This document shows, piece after piece, positions 1 through 6,005 of a stretch of DNA of 32,111 nt. The position numbers and the translations under genes are program-made. Position 1 is the first letter of the stretch; each line of letters begins with the position of its first letter. Source of the DNA: Desulfobacterales bacterium HSG16 (GTDB lineage: Bacteria; Desulfobacterota; Desulfobacteria; Desulfobacterales; HSG16); assembly GCA_030377965.1 (NCBI GenBank), contig JAUCGE010000030.1, positions 1-32,111 of the forward strand, in the 5' to 3' direction. A model generated the notes under the pieces. The model worked only from the letters and a program-made list of their open reading frames with translations. It was not told where the DNA came from and did not search any database.

Positions 1-2102
1 GCTATCACAAGGACATAAGAAAATACGATGACCGGGGAAATCTGATTGAATGGGTACTCTTTGATAAAGAAGGAAACCCCACACTTCATAAGGACGGCTA
101 TCACAAGGACATAAGAAAATACGATGACCGGGGAAATCTGATTGAATGGGCATATTTTGATAAGGAAGGAAACCCCACACTTGATAAGAACGGCTATCAC
201 AAGGACATAAGAAAATACGATGACCGGGGAAATCTGATTGAATGGGCATATTTTGACAAGGAAGGAAATCCCACACTTGATAAGAACGGCTATCACAAGA
301 ACATAAGAAAATACGATGACCGTGGAAATTTAACTGAATGGGCAGGTTTTGACAAAGACGGAAATCCCACACTTGATAAGAACGGCTATCACAAGAGCAT
401 AAGAAAATACGATGACCGTGGAAATTTAACTGAATGGGCAGGTTTTGACAAAGACGGAAATCCCACACTTCATAAGAACGGCTATCACAAGAACATAAGA
501 AAATACGATGACCGTGGATATTTAACTGAATGGGCAGGTTTTGACAAAGACGGAAATCCCACACTTCATGAGAACGGCTATCACAAGAACATAAGAAAAT
601 ATGATGATCATGGCAATGAAATTGAATGGGCAGGTTTTGACAAAGAGGGAAATCCCACACTTCATAAAAACGGCTATTACAAGAACACTATAAAATATGA
701 TGACCGTGGATATTTAATTGAATGGGTAGGTTTTGACAAAGAGGGAAATCCCACACTTCATAAGAACGGCTATCACAAGAACATAAGAAAATATGATGAT
801 CATGGCAATGAAATTGAATGGGCAGGTTTTGACAAAGAGGGAAATCCCACACTTCATAAGGACGGCTATCACAAGGACATAAAAAAATACGATGACAGCG
901 GAAATTTAATTAAATGGGCATACTTTGACAAAGAAGGACATCCAGCATTAAATAAAGAGGATGGTGCTCATAAGTTCACTGCCAGATACGATGATCGTGG
1001 AAATCGAATTGAAAGGACATGTTTTGATAAAGAAGGCGATCCAATCCTCAATAAGCGTTGCTATCACAAGAGCAAACGTAAATACAATTACAGTGGGAAT
1101 TTAATTGAATGGACATGCTTTGACGAAGAAGGAAATCCAGCATTAGATCAAGAGGATGGTTCTCACAAGTTCGCTGCAAAATACGATGGTCGTGGAAATC
1201 GAATTGAATGGGCATACTTTGACGAAGAAGGAAATCCAGTGTTAAATATAGAGGACGGTTCTCACAAGTTAACTGCAAAATATGATAATCGTAGAAATCG
1301 AATTGAATGGGCATGTTTTGACAAAGAGGGAAATTCCGCATTTCATAAGGACGGCTATCACAAATCCACTGCGAAATACGATGACAAAGGAAATCGAATT
1401 GAATGGGCTTACTTTGACAAAGATGGAAGCCAGACGCTTCATAAGGAGGGCTATCACAAATCCACTGCGAAATACGATGACAAAGGAAATCGAATTGAAT
1501 GGGCTTACTTTGACAAAGATGGAAGCCAGACGCTTCATAAGGAGGGCTATCACAAATCCACTGCGAAATACGATGACAAAGGAAATCGAATTGAATGGGC
1601 TTACTTTGACAAAGATGGAAGCCAGATGCTTCATAAGGAAGGCTATCACAAATCCACTGCAAAATACGATGACAAGGGAAATCGAATTGAATGGGCTTAC
1701 TTTGATAAAGATGGAAGCCATATGCTTCATAAGGAAGGCTATCACAAATTCACTTCAAAATACGATGACTGGGGGAATCGAATTGAATGGGCTTACTTTG
1801 ACAAAAAAGGAAATCCCATGTTCCATCAAAACGGCTATCACAGGTACACTGCAAAATACGACGATCAGGGAAGTCTAATTGAAGAAGTATACTTTGATAA
1901 AGAGGGAAAGTCTATCTTAACAAAGCAGAAAATTCTACACTTTATAAGGGCAGCTATTAAAAAATCACTGCATAATATAGTGGATGACAAAATTAAATTG
2001 AAGTGGCATGCTTTGATAAAAAGAAAAATCCCGCACTTTATAAAGATGAATATCATAAATATGATAAAAAATACGATAGCCACGAAAATGGGGTTGAAGT
2101 GA
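1..2102 (+). CDS. YD-like tandem-repeat protein, 3' part (5' end outside window)
   Basis: The frame is open from the first base to a TGA at 2100-2102, so the gene begins upstream of the window. It encodes about 20 consecutive repeats of 32 residues (33 where an extra acidic residue occurs). The consensus is Tyr-His-Lys, then KYDD-x-GN-x-IEWAYFDKEGNP, then x-L-x-K-x-G. The motif resembles YD/RHS-like and related WG/MORN-like beta-hairpin repeats, which usually build extracellular or scaffold surfaces; no enzymatic domain is visible in this part. The last ~60 residues (from about position 1926) no longer match the repeat and are lysine/isoleucine-rich, because the reading frame has slipped out of the repeat frame. 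The function is unknown and no signal peptide can be assessed. The coding call is firm because substitutions between repeats follow the repeat reading frame; family naming is tentative. Confidence 0.75.
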   Translation, partial: YHKDIRKYDDRGNLIEWVLFDKEGNPTLHKDGYHKDIRKYDDRGNLIEWAYFDKEGNPTLDKNGYHKDIRKYDDRGNLIEWAYFDKEGNPTLDKNGYHKNIRKYDDRGNLTEWAGFDKDGNPTLDKNGYHKSIRKYDDRGNLTEWAGFDKDGNPTLHKNGYHKNIRKYDDRGYLTEWAGFDKDGNPTLHENGYHKNIRKYDDHGNEIEWAGFDKEGNPTLHKNGYYKNTIKYDDRGYLIEWVGFDKEGNPTLHKNGYHKNIRKYDDHGNEIEWAGFDKEGNPTLHKDGYHKDIKKYDDSGNLIKWAYFDKEGHPALNKEDGAHKFTARYDDRGNRIERTCFDKEGDPILNKRCYHKSKRKYNYSGNLIEWTCFDEEGNPALDQEDGSHKFAAKYDGRGNRIEWAYFDEEGNPVLNIEDGSHKLTAKYDNRRNRIEWACFDKEGNSAFHKDGYHKSTAKYDDKGNRIEWAYFDKDGSQTLHKEGYHKSTAKYDDKGNRIEWAYFDKDGSQTLHKEGYHKSTAKYDDKGNRIEWAYFDKDGSQMLHKEGYHKSTAKYDDKGNRIEWAYFDKDGSHMLHKEGYHKFTSKYDDWGNRIEWAYFDKKGNPMFHQNGYHRYTAKYDDQGSLIEEVYFDKEGKSILTKQKILHFIRAAIKKSLHNIVDDKIKLKWHALIKRKIPHFIKMNIINMIKNTIATKMGLK
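3..1925 (+). repeat. 96-bp coding tandem repeat array, about 20 units
   Basis: Units of 96 bp (three or four of 99 bp) run head to tail with no spacers. The units fall into blocks. Units 1-3 share the spelling NLIEWAYFDKEGNP, units 4-9 carry WAGFDK, units 10-14 are diverged and contain the 33-residue variants, and units 15-18 (about 1360-1735) are almost identical in DNA. Near-identity of neighbours with divergence between blocks indicates recent local duplication by slippage or unequal crossing-over. Because the unit length is a multiple of three, long open frames also appear in other phases and on the other strand; they are by-products. Confidence 0.95.
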
Positions 2103-2145
2103 CATGCTTTGACGAAAAAGGAAATCCCCTATAAGGACGGATAAC
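1926..2145 (+). pseudogene. Decayed, frameshifted final repeats of the array
   Basis: Beyond about 1926 the repeat similarity continues but in the next frame (codons starting at 2027, 2030 and so on). In that frame one reads ACFDKKKNPALYKDEYHK, then KKYDSHENGVEVTCFDEKGN, ending at TAA 2132-2134. Between the two phases the repeat frame contains several stops, for example TAA at 1994-1996. The open frame used by the upstream gene instead runs out of phase to 2102. Similarity to the repeat ends abruptly near 2145, where unrelated GC-richer sequence starts. This indicates small indels plus nonsense changes in the last two units and a recombination edge at about 2146. Confidence 0.7.
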
Positions 2146-2194
2146 ACATTTTTTTGCACGATATTCTTCCGACAGTTTCGCAAGTTGGATTTAG

Positions 2195-2365
2195 GTCGGG
2201 CTGATCCTGTCGTGGATTCGCAGCGACACTGAAACTCTGCCCATTGGCCGCCTTTTGTTCTCGGGCGCTGAAAACGAAGTCGAGCGTATCATGAACACCG
2301 ACGACAAAAATGCCGATTACGACGGCAAACACTGGGCAGGTCTTCATCATCCGAGGATAAGCTGA
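2195..2365 (+). pseudogene. C-terminal fragment of an unrecognised gene
   Basis: A frame of 56 codons without a credible start (it opens just after TAG 2192-2194) ends at TGA 2363-2365. That stop overlaps the ATG of the helicase remnant in a TGATG junction, the usual form of translational coupling in an operon. The peptide contains RLLFSGAENEVERIMNTDD and a His/Trp-containing end (KHWAGLHHP). It looks coding, being acidic, GC-rich and coupled, but I do not recognise the family. It is probably the surviving 3' end of the gene that preceded the helicase before a deletion joined it to the repeat array. Confidence 0.4.
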
Positions 2366-3242
2366 TGACAGAAACCATCTACCAGCCGGGACAGCGGGTT
2401 CTCCATCCGGAATTCGGGGAAGGCATAGTCGTCAGCACCACGACCGATGGTTATGTACGGGTATTTTCCAGAAAATATCTGCCTCCAGTTTCGCTTCCGT
2501 CCGCAGCACCCTGCGCCGTCGTCAACTCAGCCTGACCATCCATGATGCCATCTTGAAAGATCAGGCCCTCGACATAGACGGCCACATGGCGCTTATGGAT
2601 GAAGCGAGAAAAATCATCCATACCGAAAACCAGTTGCCGGATGACCCGATGGGAAGGACTCAAGTCGATCACGACGAAAGCAAATCCCGCATCCTGGAAT
2701 TTTTGAAACAGGCACTGCCCGAAAACGGCGGAAGCCTGCAACAGATAGATGAAAAACGATTTGCCGTAAGCAAAAACGGCACGGACGCTCCTGTATCCTG
2801 CACCCTGGATCGTGAAACAGCACAGGAAGACGACAGCCTGGAACTGATGGGAATCGATCACCCGATCATGAGCGGATCGATTCAACGCTGGAAAAAAACG
2901 TCCCCTGACACCCTGGGTGCAACCGCTGAAATGAACCTTACTTGCCCGGCCATACTCACAGTCTGGCTGGTACAGTCCTTCGGAACCGGCTCGGACGCAG
3001 GCAGCCACGTCATCCCGATAGCTGTCAACACCAGCGGAAAGCGCGTCCCATCCATAGAAAAACAATACCGTGCCTGCTTTGCCGCATCACCGGGGCAGCC
3101 GGTACTCGAACCGGAAAATCGATCCCGGCTGCTGCGCGATCATGTAGAACCAACCCTTCAAAGAGAACTCCGCCACCGGAGCATCGCCAGCCCGGAAAAG
3201 GGATATTCCACAGATCTTCTGGCCTGGGTGGAGATTGATTGA
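2365..3242 (+). pseudogene. SNF2/DEAD-type helicase remnant with central deletion and frameshift
   Basis: The ATG at 2365 begins a peptide containing YQPGQRVLHPEFGEGIVV and then GYVRVF. This matches the N-terminal beta-barrel of large SNF2-family helicases found in phage-defence-type loci. After about 2465 the family-like sequence continues one frame over (ISASSFASVRSTL), while the original frame stops at 2533-2535. The second frame then reads directly into the C-terminal part of the same kind of protein: DRETAQEDDSLELMGIDHP, then LQRELRHRSI and YSTDLLAWVEID. The whole ATPase core (Walker A, DEAH and motif VI, several hundred residues) is missing. About 290 codons remain of a protein normally near 900-1000 residues. 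I infer an inactivated gene. The family assignment comes from remembered motifs, not a search. A TTG at 2553 could start the C-terminal part, but no reason for its independent function is visible. Confidence 0.6.
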
Positions 3243-3347
3243 GCTATGATGCACCGGCCAGAGATGAATTTCCGGGCTGAATTTTATAAAAGACGGGTAA
3301 ACCAGGCTGTAACAGCGCCTTTCAGGGGATTTTGGATGATTCATCAT

Positions 3348-3384
3348 CGTAGATGTTGGGTTTCGTTACTCAACCCAACCTACG
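3348..3384. repeat. GTTGGGTT palindromic intergenic repeat
   Basis: Left arm CGTAGATGTTGGGTT (3348-3362) and right arm AACCCAACCTACG (3372-3384) are inverted complements except for a 2-base insertion, with a 9-base loop. This GTAGGTTGGGTT-type palindrome is a REP-like element seen in many unrelated bacterial genomes. It lies between the helicase remnant and the convergent toxin gene, where it could also act as a hairpin at transcript ends. Confidence 0.7.
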
Positions 3385-3407
3385 TGGCTCCCGTCAATCA
3401 TGAATCG

Positions 3408-3899
3408 TCACCTTTCACCTGCCTGCCTCAAAACTTCCGACACCAATTCATGGGCCAACCACAAACCGGCTTGGCGCAGTTCGTCTATCAGCGGTTTGAC
3501 CGTCGGAATGTACTCAAGTTCCCTGGCTTTGATTATTATGCCCAGTGTACCGGTTATGGTCAGTTGGCGCATATCGGCAATCTGTCGGCCCAACTGATCG
3601 TCTATAATTACCAGACTTCCCGGATTTTCCAGGGCCAGCGCAATTACCTCTGCTTCACCCGCTCCCAAATCGGTTACAATCGGGATGAGTTCCTGGGATT
3701 GCACCGGAACAATCTGTAACCAGGATAACATAGCAAGATCAGGAACTCGAATGCCCTGATTGGCTCCTTCAGCCAATTCAGCAGCTACCGCCGATGGAAC
3801 GGTAACAGTCTGATATATCCGTCGAAGCAGTTCCAACCGATTTATCAGGTTCAGGTACAACAAAGGCGAAGTATTGGAAATAACAAGCTCGTCAGGCAT
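3408..3899 (-). CDS. PIN-domain toxin (DUF3368-type)
   Basis: This is a 163-residue predicted PIN-fold ribonuclease toxin, expected to cleave RNA in the cytoplasm when its antitoxin is depleted. The start ISNTSPLLYLNLINRLELL is the DUF3368/PIN N-terminal strand, with Asn-Thr-Ser in place of the commoner Asp. The acidic positions Glu41 (AVAAEL), Glu82/Glu84 (GAGEAEVIALA) and Asp100/Asp101 (LVIIDDQLGRQIA) can form the metal site. The C-terminal half, GTLGIIIKARELEYIPTVKP then LIDELRQAGLWL, is the DUF3368 signature. The length is normal. Its ATG lies 8 nt inside the antitoxin gene end, so translation is probably coupled. Upstream is a UPF0175 antitoxin, the usual partner. All core acidic residues are present, so it is probably intact. 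Confidence 0.88.
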   Translation of the reverse strand: MPDELVISNTSPLLYLNLINRLELLRRIYQTVTVPSAVAAELAEGANQGIRVPDLAMLSWLQIVPVQSQELIPIVTDLGAGEAEVIALALENPGSLVIIDDQLGRQIADMRQLTITGTLGIIIKARELEYIPTVKPLIDELRQAGLWLAHELVSEVLRQAGER

Positions 3900-4143
3900 T
3901 GTTCACATCTCTTGCCAGTTCATCCCGGCTCATTTGAAATGGTGAAACCTTATACTTTTGAAGAGAGAGTAAAAAGGCCACACGGGAAATACCCGCAAGT
4001 TGAGCGGCCCGTCCTGATGAAAGACGGCCTAATTCAAACAATTTGACGGCGGCCAGCATTCTCAGTTCCTGTCCGAAATCTTCAGCCGTTTGTTTAAGGC
4101 TCAACAACGATTCTTCTGGTAATTCAATTGTTACGGTTTGCAT
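3892..4143 (-). CDS. UPF0175 family antitoxin
   Basis: This 83-residue protein begins MQTVTIELPEE and contains AAVKLFELGRLSSGRAAQLA followed by GISRVAFLLSLQKY. That is the helix-turn-helix core of UPF0175 proteins, which neutralise PIN/DUF3368 toxins and repress their own operon. I start it at ATG 4141-4143 rather than an in-frame ATG 15 nt upstream, because GAGGTGG sits at normal spacing before the inner ATG (it would lie inside the coding sequence otherwise). It overlaps the toxin start by 8 nt. A palindrome just upstream is a plausible operator. Role and pairing are from family knowledge; the gene order fits the standard antitoxin-first layout. Confidence 0.88.
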   Translation of the reverse strand: MQTVTIELPEESLLSLKQTAEDFGQELRMLAAVKLFELGRLSSGRAAQLAGISRVAFLLSLQKYKVSPFQMSRDELARDVNNA

Positions 4144-4153
4144 TATCCCACCT

Positions 4154-4173
4154 CTCATAACTTATGATATGAG
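4154..4173. promoter_or_regulatory. Candidate antitoxin operator palindrome
   Basis: TCATAA-C-TTATGA (4155-4167) is a perfect palindrome nested in CTCATA...TATGAG (4154-4173). It starts about 11 bp upstream of the antitoxin ATG. Location and symmetry suit autoregulatory binding by the helix-turn-helix antitoxin; this is an inference. Confidence 0.4.
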
Positions 4174-4182
4174 TTTTCCAAC

Positions 4183-4203
4183 CGGCTGATTTGAAATCAG
4201 CCG
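4183..4203. repeat. Perfect 9-bp hairpin in toxin-antitoxin leader
   Basis: CGGCTGATT (4183-4191) and AATCAGCCG (4195-4203) are exact inverted complements around a 3-base loop, between the candidate promoter near 4261-4288 and the antitoxin start. It could be a second operator or an RNA hairpin in the leader. Confidence 0.5.
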
Positions 4204-4250
4204 AAGTCTCAGCCAATCCAATGTTTTTTCCCACTTTTTTGCTGCCAGCA

Positions 4251-4292
4251 ATAATTTATGATTATTGCACAATGAAGTTATTTGGCAAGTCT
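4251..4292 (-). promoter_or_regulatory. Dispersed promoter-like repeat, copy A
   Basis: This is one of three similar ~45-bp sequences in the window (others at 4791-4834 and 13370-13416). On the minus strand it reads TTGCCA (4288-4283), a 16-base spacer, then AATAAT (4266-4261). Each box is one base off the sigma-70 consensus. It points to the antitoxin-toxin pair, whose first start codon is about 115 bp downstream. Outside this copy and the leader palindromes, I see no gene or other structure between 4144 and 4447. Confidence 0.45.
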
Positions 4293-4447
4293 TTAATGCA
4301 CCCTCGATTTATGAAAACGGTCTTTTCTGTGGCTGGACATGATAATTGATGAATGTTTTTTCCCTTTAATCCCAACAATCCCCCGAATCTCAGTTCAAGA
4401 CCATTTCCATTTTCATCCCTCGACCCAACGTACGGGTTCAAGCGTTT

Positions 4448-4729
4448 TTATCCGGCATTGATATTGTGGCTGTCATTTTGAACCTGTTTTATAAATTGTC
4501 TAACCGCTTCAGCATTGGGTGATTTAATATGTTCAAAAATGGCCAAGGATTCGTTCAGATAAGTCATGGCCGTTTCAAAATCGCCCTGGCCCGCTATTAA
4601 TTTTGCCATATGCGCCAGTGTGAACGCCTTGCCCTTCACTTCGCCGGTACTCTCGAAAATTTCGAGAGACTGTTTGTAAAGAGAGAGAGCCTCGTCGATC
4701 TTGCCCTGATCGGCGTAAATCCCCGCCAT
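4448..4729 (-). pseudogene. Truncated TPR-repeat protein (C-terminal fragment)
   Basis: About 93 codons encode two tetratricopeptide-type helix pairs, MAGIYADQGKIDEALSLYKQ and LIAGQGDFETAMTYLNESLA, then the short tail SPNAEAVRQFIKQV that closes many tandem-TPR proteins. The repeat pattern runs upstream of the ATG (EIKKEM) but the frame is closed by TGA at 4748-4750. The AAGGAG next to the ATG has no spacing, so it is a poor ribosome site. TPR proteins of this type usually have many more repeats. I infer the 5' part was removed by a rearrangement ending close to 4750, next to promoter-like copy B. TPR tails serve protein-protein contacts; no specific role can be given. Confidence 0.65.
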
Positions 4730-4790
4730 CTCCTTTTTGATTTCAATTCATAAACCCAAGCTGCATGGCTGCCAATGGACAACTAACATA

Positions 4791-4834
4791 CCATAAACCA
4801 CAATTATTACACAATGAAATTTTTGGCAGACCTC
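4791..4834 (-). promoter_or_regulatory. Dispersed promoter-like repeat, copy B
   Basis: Second copy of the dispersed sequence. The minus strand reads CTGCCA (4829-4824), a 15-base spacer and AATAAT (4808-4803), so it is weaker than copies A and C. It lies about 70 bp upstream of the truncated TPR gene and points towards it. Confidence 0.4.
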
Positions 4835-4871
4835 TCATTGCCACGGATATGAAAGCTGGAATGAAAAGGGT

Positions 4872-4901
4872 TTGCATTTTACTGCCGGATTATGATATAA
4901 A
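4872..4901 (+). promoter_or_regulatory. Possible sigma-70 promoter for the Rpn-like gene
   Basis: TTGCAT (4872-4877) and TATAAA (4896-4901) are separated by 18 bases and lie 28 bp before the ATG at 4929. AAGGA precedes that ATG at normal distance. Match quality is moderate. Confidence 0.4.
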
Positions 4902-4928
4902 TCATTTCATAAACATAAAGGAAAAAAT

Positions 4929-5864
4929 ATGGGCAAAAAAAAGCGAACAAAGCAGCTCGGAACAGACCAACCATTTCTCCGCCTGATGGGAATCGGAGGC
5001 CCGGCAGTGTTAAAACTGCTGGGCATAGCGGCGGAGGAAGCTGAAAAATACACCTTTCGATCCGTGGTACTCAAGGAAAAACGGATGGAACCCGACACGG
5101 AAGCTATCCCTTTGCTGGAAGGCTGCGGACAACGGGTTTATATCGAATTTCAAGGATATGCGGACAAATTCATCCGCTACAGGCTGGCATCAAGGGTTAT
5201 GCTTGCATGTACTCAGGACAAGTTTGAAGAAAGAGTTGTTGCCGGAATTATATATACGGATAAAGCCTACAAAACAGCGGCCCTTTCGGTAAAAGCCTTC
5301 AGAGAAGAAGTGGGTACGGAGCTTGATAAATCTTTTCAGGAAATAGTGTTGACAGATTACACGGAAGCGGAGCTTGTGGCAATTGATCCGAGATTGATCG
5401 TTCTTGCCCCGTTTACCGTATCCCTGACAATGGACAAAGCAGAACTCCTTTCCAGGAGCCGAGATTGGAAACGGGAAATAAATAAGGTTTACTCCAGGCA
5501 ATCTGTCAAGGATGCCTTGAACGTAACAGGTCTGTTTATCATAAACAGATTTCGAAACATAACCAGAGAGGAGGTGATCTCCATGCTCGATTTTGATCTG
5601 AGAGACACGGTTGCAGGACAGCAGATTCTTGAAGAGGGTATTCTCATACAAGCAAGGGATATGGTACTTGAAGCGCTGATAGAACGCTTTGTGAATGTTC
5701 CGTCGGAGATACAGGAATTGGTCAATTCCGTTGGAAACCGGAAGGCTTTGAAAGAACTCCATAGATATGCAATCCGCAGCCCTAAAATGGAAGATTTCAG
5801 AAACATTCTTTCAAAAGTGTCACCGGCTTCGGACACAGATAATACGGCTGAAGTGTCTGGCTGA
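4929..5864 (+). CDS. Rpn-like PD-(D/E)XK nuclease / putative transposase family protein
   Basis: This 311-residue protein resembles the DUF2887/Rpn group: recombination-promoting or phage-defence-type PD-(D/E)XK nucleases often labelled putative transposases. The key signature is VYIEFQGYADKFIRYRLASR (residues 70-89), where Glu73 and Gln75 form the E-x-Q catalytic motif. An acidic residue upstream (Asp56 in MEPDTEAIPL) is a candidate partner. The C-terminal third is helical and ends with ALIERFVNVPSEIQELVNSV, like the tail of DUF4351-type members. The lysine-rich start (MGKKKRTKQL) follows AAGGA at good spacing. No transposon ends were found around it. It stands alone between minus-strand genes, with a hairpin after its stop. 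It appears intact; substrate and role are unknown. Confidence 0.65.
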   Translation: MGKKKRTKQLGTDQPFLRLMGIGGPAVLKLLGIAAEEAEKYTFRSVVLKEKRMEPDTEAIPLLEGCGQRVYIEFQGYADKFIRYRLASRVMLACTQDKFEERVVAGIIYTDKAYKTAALSVKAFREEVGTELDKSFQEIVLTDYTEAELVAIDPRLIVLAPFTVSLTMDKAELLSRSRDWKREINKVYSRQSVKDALNVTGLFIINRFRNITREEVISMLDFDLRDTVAGQQILEEGILIQARDMVLEALIERFVNVPSEIQELVNSVGNRKALKELHRYAIRSPKMEDFRNILSKVSPASDTDNTAEVSG

Positions 5865-5871
5865 AATGTCT

Positions 5872-5908
5872 TTGCCCCTGTACTTTTAATTATCAGGCAC
5901 AGGGGCAA
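5872..5908 (+). terminator. Hairpin after the Rpn-like gene
   Basis: TTGCCCCTGT (5872-5881) and ACAGGGGCAA (5899-5908) form a perfect 10-bp stem with a 17-base loop, starting 7 bp after the stop codon. There is no T-run after it on the plus strand, so intrinsic termination is possible but not certain. Confidence 0.5.
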
Positions 5909-5947
5909 GGATTCAGGTAAGATCAATTTTAACAAAGGAGATAAAAA

Positions 5948-5995
5948 ATGGGACAAATTAAAATTTATCTTGATACTAAAGCCGAAGTAAAGTGA
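5948..5995 (+). CDS. 15-codon ORF with a strong ribosome site
   Basis: AAGGAG at 5935-5940 is followed after 7 nt by ATG 5948 and an open frame MGQIKIYLDTKAEVK ending at TGA 5993-5995, just before the pntB stop on the other strand. The spacing is ideal and the peptide looks like the start of a normal protein. It may be the 5' stump of a gene cut off by rearrangement, or a true small peptide. I do not recognise it. Confidence 0.3.
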   Translation: MGQIKIYLDTKAEVK

Positions 5996-6005
5996 GCAGG
6001 CTGTT

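Noticed and set aside
1048-1878. Long open frames antisense to, and in a second forward phase of, the repeat array (204, 158 and 198 codons)
   Set aside because: The unit is a multiple of three bases, so any phase that is open in one unit stays open in all. Substitution pattern follows only the YD-like frame.
1-2145. CRISPR array or other repeat-spacer structure
   Set aside because: Units are 96 bp, contiguous, without spacers and translate in one frame; no cas genes are present.
3246-3719. Plus-strand frame of 157 codons across the PIN toxin
   Set aside because: Antisense to a recognised toxin gene, crosses the palindromic repeat, and has no recognisable motif.
4274-4350. Short frames starting MKLF/MKFL/MKFF inside the three dispersed repeats, as a hidden conserved peptide or transposase start
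   Set aside because: The frames diverge and stop at different places after 3-4 codons, whereas the minus-strand promoter-like spacing is kept in all three.
4929-5864. Active insertion sequence around the Rpn-like gene
   Set aside because: No terminal inverted repeats or target duplication found; the nearby hairpin is not repeated at the 5' side.
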